Of a DNA stretch of 64,000 nucleotides, positions 17,322-26,945 are shown piece after piece. Position numbers and translations under genes: made by a program. The notes under the pieces are model-generated. The model made no database searches. It saw nothing but the letters and a program-made list of their open reading frames with translations, and was not told the origin of the DNA. The stretch is from PoT sp049331405. GTDB lineage: Bacteria; Planctomycetota; Planctomycetia; Isosphaerales; Isosphaeraceae. The stretch is taken from NCBI RefSeq assembly GCF_049331405.1, contig NZ_CP186274.1, positions 1,798,001 to 1,862,000 on the forward strand, given 5' to 3'. Numbering within the stretch: the first letter of the stretch is position 1; each line of letters begins with the position of its first letter.

Positions 17322-20300
17322 CTATCCACCCGTCCCGGACTCATCGCCGATCACGCCGGTCTTGCTTTCTTCCGGTCGGATCGCGGAGTGATCACCCGGT
17401 GGAACGGCCGCTTGCTCGCCCTGCGCCGCCGCTGATCCATCGGACTCGACCGAAGGGCTATCACTGCCAAGCATGGCATCCCCGTCCGAAGACTCGACCT
17501 GGGGCGCCAGGTCGGAACAAGCCCGGTCCGCTTGCGTGTCGTCGAACATGTGTTCCGCGGAGTATTGAAGGTCGAGCCGGGGTTCATCGAGAGGACCGAG
17601 GGCCTGGAGTACGTCGACGAAGTTGATGGTATCGACCACGTAATTCTCGACCTCAACGGCCGTATGCGACTCGGGTTTCGGCCCCGGATCCTTCGCGTGT
17701 CCGCTTCGGTGTCCTGGGGTAGGGATCAACCGGCAAAGCGATTCGACTTTCCCCAGGAGGGTGCCCCTCGCAATAACGGGGTCATCGGCATGCTCGGGGT
17801 CATCTCCTGGGGATTGCAGGAGCTGGCTGAATGCATTTCCGATGCATTCGCCGAGCTGGCGATAGGCCTCCACCCTCGCCTCGTCGTAAATCTGGTCGAG
17901 GTCGGTGTCGTGGGGGAAGTTGGAATTCTCGAGGAAATACTGGATCAGGGCCGTGTTGTCCGCCAGCTCCAGCGTGAGGGTCGGCTTGATGAGGATCAGT
18001 ATCCCCTGGTTAGGGCCGACAGTGGAGGACTCGGTGTAGTCGACGCGGCCGACCAGGAAATTCTCGTTCGCCAGCCGGGCGCGGAGCGTCTTGGCCAGGG
18101 CCTCGGGGTCCTCGCTTCGGAAATGGAAGGGATCGAGCCGAGGGTCGGGATCCGGATGGGGATCGATCTTCGTGAGATTGAGCGTTTCGCGCACTCGGCT
18201 CATGGAGATCGAGGTGAACGTGATCCCCTTGAGGGCCGAGGCGCGACGGAATACGGCCACGAGGTCCTCGCATGAATATTTGGGATCATGCGAAACGTCG
18301 GACACGATCATCAGCCGACATCGACGCTGGAGCAACAGTTCGATACCCAGGTTGTCATAGTGGGCCCCATCCGAGAGGAAGCAGAAAGGATGGAGTTCCT
18401 TCACGATCGATGCTCTGGGCGAAGCCGTGGAATCCTCGTCGCAGGCTGTTGGGTGTTCCGGCGGGGACGCATCCACCTCCGACCCCCTTTGACGCGAGTC
18501 GCCTCCTTGTGAGAGGTGCGGACCAGATCCTCCATCGTCAGGCGATACACCCGGTCCAGCTCCCGACCCGGGCTTATCCCGGGTGTACTGAGGATGTCGC
18601 ATGAGGAACGGCAGGAGCAGTTGGCGGTGCTCCCACAAGATCCGTCCGACCTTCGGCCTGGACGGGTACTTGTTCCGGTGTTCGGGGTCGGGGTTGGGAT
18701 ACCACTGGCCCAGCCTCATGTTGAGCACGAGCATGACGACGCGAGTCATGAGCGACTTGGCCTGCACCGGGCTGATCGCGGCCCCCGAGATCGCGACGGC
18801 GTCGGCCAGGTCTCCCCCGCCGAGATAGTGCTCGGTTCGGCAATATCCGGTCGGCTCCGAGCCGCAATAGAGTCGCGAAAAAATGAAGTTGTGCTGATGC
18901 TTCTTCCTCTCGTCCGTGGCGTGGAATTGGTTCAGGGTCGCCGCGATGATGTGCAGGGGGAATGCGACCCGACTCCCGTCCTGCTCGTGCAGCGGGATGT
19001 CGCGGCGGGGCTCGTTGGGGGACTCCGCGAAGTACGCCTCGTAGAGGCGGTCCCTGTAGAAGGTGTGGATCGACGTGCGGTTGAGGTCCACGACCGACGC
19101 CAGGAACGCGAACGTCAGGCCGCAGACCAGCAGGACCAGGAGCCTCACGATCTGGTCGTTCTCGATCAGGTAGGCCCGGGTCAGGAAAGGTGAGCCGGTG
19201 CAGAAGGCCAGGCGCGCGACTTGACGCGAGGTCCCACCGACGAGGGTATTCCCGGCCTCCGACCTGGAGCCGGACCATTGACCCCAGAGTGTCGGCACGA
19301 GCGTCGCCATGGACGATTCGACCGGAGATTTCTTGGAGGCCGGGTTGGGCGGGGCCGTTCCCGAGACATTCTCGCGAGCGAGGAAGGCGAAGGCGGAGAG
19401 CGGCAGCACGACGACGACCGAGCCGACGACCATCCGGAAAAGCCGGCCACGCGCGGGATCCTTCGGCTGCTCGGCACTCCGCATGAACTGGGCCCGCGAG
19501 ACGATCGGGACCATCGCGAGCAGCGTCGTGAAGAGGGCCGGCACGGTGAAGATGATCGAGCGGAGGAAGGCGAGCGCGCCGGAAAGGGTCATTCGCGCGC
19601 CCGACACGGCACCGGTCACGGGATCGGCGATCGTCTGCACCCCGGGGACGCTCGGCATGAGATACTTGAGGAAGCCGATGTCGGTGTCGCCGTTGGTGAG
19701 CGTGAGGATGAATCCGAGGCCGGTGAGTATCCAGCAGAGCCCCCAGAGCTTCGAAATGACGTCGCCGGGGTGGCGCCCGCAGGCCTGGCCGATCTCCTTG
19801 TTCTGGATCAGGTGCCGGTAGGAGACCAGGCCGAGGTAACAGGTGCCGCATAAGACGGCCGGCAGCATCGCGCGAAGGAGGTCGGTGATGATCAAACCAT
19901 TGATCTCGACGACACGCGCGAGGATGAGCCTCTCGGCCAGGACATTCTTCAGATCGAGATCATGGACGGATGGCTCTAGGGGGAGTTGATCTCCGGCTTG
20001 AACTTTGAGGTCGGAGAGGGACTTTTCGAAGTTCTCGATGGCCTTCGGGATGCTCTCCTTGACTTCCGCCTTCAGGCTCTCATCCGAGAGGTAGTCGTAT
20101 TTCTTGCCATCTTGCTCGTCCAGGAGCTTGTCGAGCAGGGGGAGCGCAAATCGATATCGGTCCAGGTCTCCCGAAACGAGATAGAGCAGGATCTCGCCAC
20201 GCCTGCCGGCCTCGTCGTTGAGCTTTACGAGTCGCGGCGAAACATAGATCTCGGAGCTGACGACCTGGGCCTGTGCAATGACCGTCTTGAGTCGATGGAC

Positions 20301-21521
20301 CTCCTCGTCCCGCCTGTATTCTTCAACCGACTCGTCTTCGTCGGCTATCGGCCTTATGCAAACCTCATTGATGGCATCGAATCCTTCGTCAATCTCGGAA
20401 TTCCTGGGCCAGTCGAGTAACTGTATCCCGCAGAGCGACAGCCAGAAAATAAAGTATGGCCACGGGATGGTCCCGGCGAATCGCATCAGGAAGTGGCGAG
20501 ACCTCGGATGCCCAACGGAACGCATCAAGGCCGTCGTGGCCGATTGATTCAGCAGGCGCTCCCAGCGGCTTTTTAGATGCAGTAATATTATCGGAAATAA
20601 AACAATCAATAGGATAATTGATACTTTTGCGTTGAGGGACCAGCGACTCGCGCCGTCCTCGATGTAATCGAGATTCAGCCAGTGGAAGAAGAGTAGCACA
20701 TTGCGGCTCAGGTATCGCATACCGAGGTCGACAGCGGGGTAGTCGATGACCCGGAAGGCGAAGGCTGCGAGCGCCGACAGCGTGATCAGCAGGCTCAGGA
20801 GGGTCAGCAGGTTGAGGATCGTGCCGGGTATCCACACGGACACGAACTGGGTCGATCGCTCGAGGTAATTGCCCTGGCTGAAGAAATCGAGGATCCTCTG
20901 GTGCTGCTTCCCTCCCTCACCCACGTGGTATGGGAACCAGTTGTCAACCCCGATGGATTCGCGATCGCTTTGGTCGCGCGCATCCGCCGTCGCCTGGAGC
21001 GTCGTCGCCTCGACGACCTCGGCCGGTCGGTGCGTCGTCGCCTGGTAAGTCGTCGGTTGGAGTGTCGGCACCTGGAGCGTCGACGCCTCGAAGGCTGAGG
21101 TCGGTTGGTGCGTCGTCGGCCGGAGCGCCGCCGCCTCAACCGCCTTCGTCGCGCCCGCGGGCCTGATCGATTCTTTTTCCACCTCGGCCGATTTTATCGC
21201 CGCCTGATGGGCGAGGTGCGAGCCTATGTATCCGCCGCCCGAAATCGTTATGAGATAGTCGATGTGCTTAAAGAATTTGTTCTTCTGCAATGCTTGAATC
21301 AGGCCCAAATTGAAGGTTGCCGAACGCAACCCACCCCCGGAGAGCGAGAGTCCGATGAGATCCTCGGCAATCTCGTGATCCTTGCCTTTATGGGAATAAG
21401 CGAACTCCCGTCGGATCCCGATCGCCTCACGTTCCTCTTTCAGTAGCGTTTGATCATCGGTGATGTGAGGCTCCTGTCCATTATCGGGGTCGGCTTGGTT
21501 CGACGGGTTCGGATCGCTCAT
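17322..21521 (-). CDS. Giant patatin-like phospholipase with membrane domain
   Basis: A 1399-residue protein combining a patatin lipase with a membrane module. SGGGLRSATFNLG (about 61-73) forms the oxyanion loop, and Ser94 in TISGGGYIG is the likely nucleophile. The partner Asp lies in SDGAHYDNLG near residue 1050, almost a thousand residues later. The interval contains a Thr/Gln-rich repeat (about 131-180), roughly eight membrane helices and soluble loops. The C-terminal ~350 residues after the Asp are acidic and low in motifs. It probably hydrolyses phospholipid or acyl esters at a membrane. A perfect AAGGAGG precedes the ATG at 21521, which settles the start. Catalytic residues look intact. 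Confidence 0.85.
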   Translation of the reverse strand: MSDPNPSNQADPDNGQEPHITDDQTLLKEEREAIGIRREFAYSHKGKDHEIAEDLIGLSLSGGGLRSATFNLGLIQALQKNKFFKHIDYLITISGGGYIGSHLAHQAAIKSAEVEKESIRPAGATKAVEAAALRPTTHQPTSAFEASTLQVPTLQPTTYQATTHRPAEVVEATTLQATADARDQSDRESIGVDNWFPYHVGEGGKQHQRILDFFSQGNYLERSTQFVSVWIPGTILNLLTLLSLLITLSALAAFAFRVIDYPAVDLGMRYLSRNVLLFFHWLNLDYIEDGASRWSLNAKVSIILLIVLFPIILLHLKSRWERLLNQSATTALMRSVGHPRSRHFLMRFAGTIPWPYFIFWLSLCGIQLLDWPRNSEIDEGFDAINEVCIRPIADEDESVEEYRRDEEVHRLKTVIAQAQVVSSEIYVSPRLVKLNDEAGRRGEILLYLVSGDLDRYRFALPLLDKLLDEQDGKKYDYLSDESLKAEVKESIPKAIENFEKSLSDLKVQAGDQLPLEPSVHDLDLKNVLAERLILARVVEINGLIITDLLRAMLPAVLCGTCYLGLVSYRHLIQNKEIGQACGRHPGDVISKLWGLCWILTGLGFILTLTNGDTDIGFLKYLMPSVPGVQTIADPVTGAVSGARMTLSGALAFLRSIIFTVPALFTTLLAMVPIVSRAQFMRSAEQPKDPARGRLFRMVVGSVVVVLPLSAFAFLARENVSGTAPPNPASKKSPVESSMATLVPTLWGQWSGSRSEAGNTLVGGTSRQVARLAFCTGSPFLTRAYLIENDQIVRLLVLLVCGLTFAFLASVVDLNRTSIHTFYRDRLYEAYFAESPNEPRRDIPLHEQDGSRVAFPLHIIAATLNQFHATDERKKHQHNFIFSRLYCGSEPTGYCRTEHYLGGGDLADAVAISGAAISPVQAKSLMTRVVMLVLNMRLGQWYPNPDPEHRNKYPSRPKVGRILWEHRQLLLPFLMRHPQYTRDKPGSGAGPGVSPDDGGSGPHLSQGGDSRQRGSEVDASPPEHPTACDEDSTASPRASIVKELHPFCFLSDGAHYDNLGIELLLQRRCRLMIVSDVSHDPKYSCEDLVAVFRRASALKGITFTSISMSRVRETLNLTKIDPHPDPDPRLDPFHFRSEDPEALAKTLRARLANENFLVGRVDYTESSTVGPNQGILILIKPTLTLELADNTALIQYFLENSNFPHDTDLDQIYDEARVEAYRQLGECIGNAFSQLLQSPGDDPEHADDPVIARGTLLGKVESLCRLIPTPGHRSGHAKDPGPKPESHTAVEVENYVVDTINFVDVLQALGPLDEPRLDLQYSAEHMFDDTQADRACSDLAPQVESSDGDAMLGSDSPSVESDGSAAAQGEQAAVPPGDHSAIRPEESKTGVIGDESGTGG

Positions 21522-22338
21522 GGTACTTACCTCCTTAAGGCGTCCAGCGGGGGTGATTCTCGGGGCCTGGCAACTCGAGGTAAGACTCGACTCCGAGGGC
21601 TTACAACTCATCGGATTACGTTGAACGATGGACGGGCAGGGCTCGGCCCATACGATTCGCGAGGATCCAGGTCGACACTCGATAAAGTGGCGACCACGAT
21701 GCCCGGCTAGGTATAAGTCGAAGTCTAGGATTTCTTCGATTCAGAACGACGGCGACGATACGAAGACCGCACCCGATCCGATCGGGGATCGGATGGTGTG
21801 ACCTGCTTTTGTGCGCGCAGGGAGCAGTCACGTCAGACGATAGGGCCAGCTCCCCGAGCGGAGCAAGAGAGGACGATGCCGCTCGCCCCGGGACCGAAGG
21901 CCGGCATTCGTCATCCCGCTTTAATACTGCGAGATTCACAATCGATACGTGAGCGAGCGAGTCAGACGCTGCCGGAGCATAATCAATGAATCGGCCCCCT
22001 GGGCCGCGGGCATCTTCGGCGAGGTCCAGGGTCGTGCGGGGCTACCGATTCCGTGGGAGCCCATTCGGCGCCTCCAAGCCTAGCCTGTTCCTGCTTGCAA
22101 TACAAGCATGTGAAATTTATTAGCATCAAGAAGAAACGTTGTTTTACGGAATCATGAGGCCATAATGGTGTACAAAGAATCGTACGCGGTTCGTGCGTGA
22201 TATGTCGTGTCTGACGACATCTCGCGATGCGGTAGGGCCATCGGATGTGCTGGGGCCTGCCGTGGCGGATCGATGCCGAGGGATTGCCCTCGCGGCGGCG
22301 CGATTCTTGTCGGTTCACGCAAGCATGTGAAATATGAG
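21522..22338. other. Intergenic region, no gene seen
   Basis: This is about 0.8 kb upstream of the patatin gene. It has an AT-rich stretch at about 22090-22150. A short GCAAGCATGTGAAAT-like word appears twice (about 22103 and 22319). Confidence 0.45.
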
Positions 22339-22361
22339 GCCCCGGCCGTGGGGCCCGGGGC
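22338..22361 (-). terminator. GC hairpin after the leucine-rich repeat gene
   Basis: GCCCCGG (22339-22345) pairs with CCGGGGC (22355-22361); an overlapping alternative is GGCCCC/GGGGCC. It is followed on the minus strand by CTCATATTTCA. It lies about 45 bases past the stop at 22404. Confidence 0.45.
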
Positions 22362-22403
22362 TTTGCGATCCGAGGTGCGGCCTGTTTGATGGCCCGGGGG
22401 AGG

Positions 22404-24416
22404 TCAGAAGTCCCCGCGGTCGACGCGGAGCTCGGGGAGGGCTTTTTTCAGCTCCTCGATGCCGGCGTCGGTGGTCTTGGTCCAGGAGATGTTCAGGTAG
22501 CGGAGGCCGGTCAGGGGCTTGATGTGGACCAGGCCGGCGTCGGTGATCCGCTCGCCGGAGATGAAGAGCTGGCGGAGGTCGGGGAGATTCGTGAGGATCG
22601 AGAGCGAGGGGTCGTCGAGCTGGTTGTAATACAGGTTCAGCTTGTTGAGCTTGGTCAGGCCCCGGAGCTTCGCCAGGCCGATGCCGGTGATCTTGTTGTC
22701 GGGGAGCTGGAGCTGGTTCAGGTTCGTCAGGCCGGCCAGGTGGGCGACGCCCGCGTCGCTGACGTTCGCCTTGGTGATCATCAGGATCTCCAGCTCCTTG
22801 AGCGGGGAGAGCTGGGCCATCGCCGCCTCGTCGAGGTCGGAGTAGCCGAGGAAGAGGTACCTCAGCGCGGGCACGTCCTTCAGGTTCGCCAGGCCGGCGG
22901 CGGTCAGGGGGAGGGAATCGATCTCGAGCTGGCGCAGCCTGGGGAACGTCTTCAGGTGCGCGAGGCCGGCGTCGGTGACCTTCGTGTGCGAGACGTCGAG
23001 CAGGGCGAGCTGGGGCATCCCCTTGAGCCTCGCCAGGCCCTCGTCGCCGATCCCGAGGAAGGGCATGGAGAGGCTCTCGAGGTTCGGGATCTCGCGCAGC
23101 GAGGCCATGCCGGCGTCGGTGATCGGGCCGTCGACGTACGCGGGGTCTCGCCCCAGGGCCAGCGTCCGGAGCTTCGGGTGCCCCTTGAGCGCCGCCAGGC
23201 CGGGGTCGCCGACATCGGAGCCGACGAGCGTGAGGACTTCCAGGTTCGCGAGCTTGCGGATCGTGCGGAGGCCCTCGTCGGTGATCTGCGTCTGGTCGAT
23301 GTTGAGCGTCATGAGGTCGGGGAGCCTGGCGACGACCTTGAGCCCGGCGTCGGTCGTGGGGGTGGCGATCAGGTCGAGGTCTCGGAGGTCGTCGAGCGCC
23401 CCGAGGTTCTCCAGGCCGGCGTCGCCGACGCGCGTGTTCCGCAGCTTGAGGGTCCGGAGCCGCTTCAGGCCCCGCAGGTGGACGGCGCCCTCGTCGTCGA
23501 TCGGCTTGTCGGTGAGGTCGAGGCTCGTCGTCTCGGCGAAGTCGGCGAGGTCCGCGTCCCGGAATTCGCCGGTGAGCTTGCGGAGGTAGTCGAGGTCGGC
23601 CTTCGTCGGCCTCGCGGCGGCGAGGGCCCGCGGGCTGGGCCTGGTCAGCTTCGGCGCGGGGGGCGGCGGGGGGCTCGGGAAACCCTCGGGCTGGCCGACG
23701 GGCCTCGGCGCGGGCAGGGCCCCGGCATGGTTGAAGAGGGCCTGGGCGACCCCCTGCCGGCCGTCCTTCCTCGTGAAGCGGAAGAGGGAGGCGCACCAGC
23801 GCGAATGGCCGATCGCTTGCAGCGAGTAGACGAAGTAGAACCCCTTGGCGTCGCGCCTGACGTCGGAGACGCGGGTCTGCCCCTTGTCGAGGTGGCCCCA
23901 GTGGTCGCGGGCGTCGTTGCCCTCGCCCCAGGTCATCGCGAGGGTCATCTTCGTCCCCGACCAGTCGCCGGGGCCGAAGCGGAGCCTGTACGAGTCGTAT
24001 TCGGGGACGTACCCCTCGTCGTCGGGCCCGAGCCTGCCGCCGAAGCCGAGGGCCTCGACCGTCTCCTGCGGGATCTTCGCCTTGCCGGCGTAGGGGATGA
24101 TCGCGCCCGCGACGCCGTTGCGGCCGTCGCGCCGGGTGTAGCGGAAGTTGGCGACGACCCAGTCGGCCTTGTGCGTGGTCGCGAGCGAGTAGATGAAGTA
24201 GTCGCCGACATCGTCGCGGTAGACCTCGGAGGCGCGGACGTTGGAGCCGTCCGGCCAGTTCCAGTAGTACGCCGGATCCTTGTCGCCCCAGGCGCTCGTG
24301 ATGATGATCCTGGTCCCCGACCAGTCGCCGGGGCTGTACCTGAGCCGGTACGACTCGAAGCCGGGGACGTAGCCAGGTTCCCTCGGCCCGACCTTGCCCC
24401 CGAACCCGAAGGCCAC
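22404..24416 (-). CDS. Leucine-rich repeat protein (main reading frame)
   Basis: A leucine-rich repeat protein with 670 residues readable in this frame. The first ~220 residues hold two tandem copies of a ~115-residue domain, each running from YVPxxxSYRLRxxPGDWSGT to a FRxTRxDGRxGVA block. After a Pro-rich linker come about fourteen repeats of the type LxxLxxLxLxxTxVTDAGLxxL (about 270-665), the solvent-exposed, ligand-binding type common in planctomycetes. The start of this frame, MAFGFGG, is internal. The natural N-terminus lies in another frame upstream (24417-24701), so the gene is frameshifted. Whether the truncated protein is made is unknown. Confidence 0.75.
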   Translation of the reverse strand: MAFGFGGKVGPREPGYVPGFESYRLRYSPGDWSGTRIIITSAWGDKDPAYYWNWPDGSNVRASEVYRDDVGDYFIYSLATTHKADWVVANFRYTRRDGRNGVAGAIIPYAGKAKIPQETVEALGFGGRLGPDDEGYVPEYDSYRLRFGPGDWSGTKMTLAMTWGEGNDARDHWGHLDKGQTRVSDVRRDAKGFYFVYSLQAIGHSRWCASLFRFTRKDGRQGVAQALFNHAGALPAPRPVGQPEGFPSPPPPPAPKLTRPSPRALAAARPTKADLDYLRKLTGEFRDADLADFAETTSLDLTDKPIDDEGAVHLRGLKRLRTLKLRNTRVGDAGLENLGALDDLRDLDLIATPTTDAGLKVVARLPDLMTLNIDQTQITDEGLRTIRKLANLEVLTLVGSDVGDPGLAALKGHPKLRTLALGRDPAYVDGPITDAGMASLREIPNLESLSMPFLGIGDEGLARLKGMPQLALLDVSHTKVTDAGLAHLKTFPRLRQLEIDSLPLTAAGLANLKDVPALRYLFLGYSDLDEAAMAQLSPLKELEILMITKANVSDAGVAHLAGLTNLNQLQLPDNKITGIGLAKLRGLTKLNKLNLYYNQLDDPSLSILTNLPDLRQLFISGERITDAGLVHIKPLTGLRYLNISWTKTTDAGIEELKKALPELRVDRGDF

Positions 24417-24701
24417 CGCCGAGCGCGGGATCGAGGGGTCGGCCGCCGAGGGCCTGAGAGTCGTCGCGGCCTTCGCCGTCGCGGCCCCTTGCCGGGGGTC
24501 GCGGCCTTCGCGGGCGCGGCTGTCTTCGGCGTCCCCGGGGGCCTCGCCGGCTTAGCGGCCGATTTGGTAGCGGATTTGGTGGCGCCGGCGGCGGGTTTCT
24601 TCGTCGCCTCGAGCGTTTGCGCCTCGATCCGTTCCAGGCCCGAGACCATCCCGATCGCGAAGGCCCAACACGCCGCCAACAGCCGAATTCGCCCGTCCAT
24701 C
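24417..24701 (-). pseudogene. Frameshifted N-terminus of the leucine-rich repeat gene
   Basis: From the ATG at 24701 a signal peptide (MDGRIRLLAACWAFAIG) and an Ala/Lys/Pro linker can be read. After a run of four G on the coding strand (24485-24488 on the plus strand) the sensible text continues one base out of frame as GAATAKAATTLRPSAADPSI and then joins the main gene. Restoring one G gives an uninterrupted 22404-24701 gene. This is a one-base deletion or a sequencing error. Confidence 0.6.
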
Positions 24702-25529
24702 CGTACGCCTCCCGTTGCTGAATCGTCCGCTTCGTGCCCGATGATACCAGGGGAGGCGGCTCGATCCATTCGGGAGCCTCGCCAAGGCCTGCCCCTGCCG
24801 ACGGAACATCGAGGCCTCGGGGCGGCAGGACTCCCCGGGAAAAGGCCCGCCCGAGGGCCCATGCCCTCGCGGATATCGCTCGCAAGTGTGAGGCCGGGAC
24901 GGGCCCCGAGCCATCGGGCTCGTGGGGCCCGTCGGCATTTCCGCCGGGGGCGAATCCCCACGGTTCATGGCCCCTTCCTGGGCGAAGGCCCCGATTCCCC
25001 CGCCACGCCGGCAACGTGGCCAGGGCCGAGGGCTTGCTCTCCGGCTCTCCGGGATATCGGCCGAAGCGAAGGCGGCGAACGGGAAGGGGCGTCGGCGTGG
25101 CCCCGCACGCCGATGTCGGCCTCAGGCATCGCTCGGATGCCGACCCCCTGATATGGGGGCGTAATCGGGCCGATCGCAAGATATTGCGTCGAGCAGGCTT
25201 GGGATACAGCGGAGTGATATATTTTAAAAAAATAAATTTACAAACAAAAAAGTTGTTTCATAGATGGTCGTTGCATATTAACAGGAGGGGGACGCCCGAC
25301 GATGGGTCGTCGTATCCTCGGGCCTACATCCTCCAGATTGACGCGGCTCCCGAGCCATCCTCAGGCCATCCTCCGCGCGAGCGGGGACCGACGCGGTGGG
25401 CCCATCGCCGCAACGGGGCGAAACCGACGAAGGCTCGGGGGATCGCGGCGGATCGCCCGGCGACGAAGTCGCGTATCCGACCGGTCGGATCACTTCGAAT
25501 GGCCGGGCGAATCATCCGGGAGTGATTTG
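24702..25529. other. Intergenic region, AT-rich end
   Basis: No gene is supported. About 25210-25280 is strikingly AT-rich, with A and T runs, in otherwise GC-rich DNA. It may hold the promoter of the glycosyltransferase gene. Confidence 0.45.
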
Positions 25530-26363
25530 ATGGCGATATCGTATTTCATCATGGTCCGTCATGAGCCCGTGCAATTCCGATGGCTATGGAAGGCGATCTA
25601 CTCGGAGGACGACGCGTTCTGCATCCACGTCGATGCGAAATCGCCCGACTCCTTCGCCTCGAAGATCCGCGCCATCGTGGGAGATGCCGGGAACGTTCGC
25701 TGGCTCCCTCGCCGCTCGCTCGTCGGGTCGCGCTGGTCCGTGGTGACCGCGGAACTCGAGGCGATGCGGCTCATGCTCTCGGAAGTCGGGGATTGGCAGC
25801 GCTGGATCAATCTCACCGGGCAGGACTATCCGATCAAGCCGATCGATCAGATCCGCGAATCCCTCGGGGCGAGCACGTCCAACCACATCCAATGCGCGTC
25901 GTTCGAGAGCCTCGCCGAGGAGGAGCGCGACAGCCCCCACCTCGGACGTCGGATCTACCTCGAATTCGGCGGCAAGGTCCACCGCACCCCGCTGCGGCTC
26001 CCGTTCCCGAGCGAGCTCAACCTGGAATGGAAAGGGTCGACCTGGCACATGCTGACGAGGTCGTTCTGCGAGTGGGCGACGACGACCCCGCTCAGCAGGG
26101 CCGTCGCGAAGTCCTTGCGGTTTTCCTTCTGCCCGGATGAGACGTTCTTCCAGGGACTCATCATGAACGGGCCCTTCGCCGAGACGGTGGACCAGCAATG
26201 CGGGCGACTCTCCCTCGGGCCGGGCCCGAAGACGTTGACGATCCGAGACCTCGACGAAATCAGGCGCTCGCCTTGCCTCTTCGGCCGGAAGTTCAACCAT
26301 AAGGTCGACGGAGCGGTCTTGCATATGCTCGCATCCGAATGCTATCACGCGTCCCGGGCGTGA
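25530..26363 (+). CDS. GT14 (core-2/I-branching type) glycosyltransferase
   Basis: A 277-residue enzyme of the Branch family, which transfers N-acetylglucosamine or xylose in beta linkage. Family blocks are visible: AISYFIMVRHEPVQFRWL at the start, HVDAKSPDSF, then RWINLTGQDYPIKP near residue 90, KGSTWHMLTRSFCEW and PDETFFQGLIMN. There is no membrane segment or signal, so it acts in the cytoplasm, probably in surface glycan or glycoprotein synthesis. The ATG at 25530 has GGGAG about 7 bases upstream; an extended frame upstream encodes Arg-rich non-homologous text. No other glycan genes adjoin it. Confidence 0.8.
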   Translation: MAISYFIMVRHEPVQFRWLWKAIYSEDDAFCIHVDAKSPDSFASKIRAIVGDAGNVRWLPRRSLVGSRWSVVTAELEAMRLMLSEVGDWQRWINLTGQDYPIKPIDQIRESLGASTSNHIQCASFESLAEEERDSPHLGRRIYLEFGGKVHRTPLRLPFPSELNLEWKGSTWHMLTRSFCEWATTTPLSRAVAKSLRFSFCPDETFFQGLIMNGPFAETVDQQCGRLSLGPGPKTLTIRDLDEIRRSPCLFGRKFNHKVDGAVLHMLASECYHASRA

Positions 26364-26945
26364 TCCTGTCGCGTCGCGCGACGTCGGGTGCCGTCGGATC
26401 CCGGCCCGGCCCGATGTTCTCCCGCCTTTCATGGTCCCATCTCGCCTTGATTGCATCGGACCGCCGAGCCCCGACCGACGGCGACGGCCGGCGGGCTGCG
26501 ATCGGCAACCGGGCGCCGATCGTCGTACGCGCGAGGCTCGGCGTGGGCCCTTTCGGGGCAACGCGAGGGTGTCGACCCGAAGCTGGCTCGAGGAGGCCAG
26601 CCCCTGGTCTCGCGGACCCAGGGCCGGGCGGTGGCGCCCGGATCGAATGGCTCGCCGTCCGGCCTGCCCGGGCTCGCCGCGGTTGGCATGCGACTCGGCG
26701 GGGCGGCTCGTCCGGTCGCACGCCGCCTCCTCTCCTGCGGAGGCAAGCCGGGGCCTGGCTGTCCGTATTCCTTCATAACGGCGAGCCGGCCGCGGCGCGT
26801 CGGCCAAAGAGGAGGGAAATTGGCGATCGGCATCGGTATTGCCTGAATGATCGGCGAGGCCGCCGGGAGTGGATGGGTTCGCCCTCGCTCGCAGCCGGAT
26901 TCGGCCGGGGATCGGGCGTCATTCGGGGGTTACACGGGGGCGAAT
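26364..26945. other. Intergenic region, no gene seen
   Basis: This is 0.6 kb of GC-rich DNA between two same-strand genes. Open frames here lack protein-like composition. Confidence 0.45.

Noticed and set aside
22386..25151. A 920-codon plus-strand frame and a 950-codon minus-strand frame over the leucine-rich repeat gene
   Set aside because: Both are shadows of the repeat gene and consist of low-complexity Arg/Gly/Val text.
26364..26945. Several 100-200 codon frames between the glycosyltransferase and the hybrid kinase
   Set aside because: Composition is Arg/Pro/Ala-rich in all frames, and none has a ribosome binding site or family motif.
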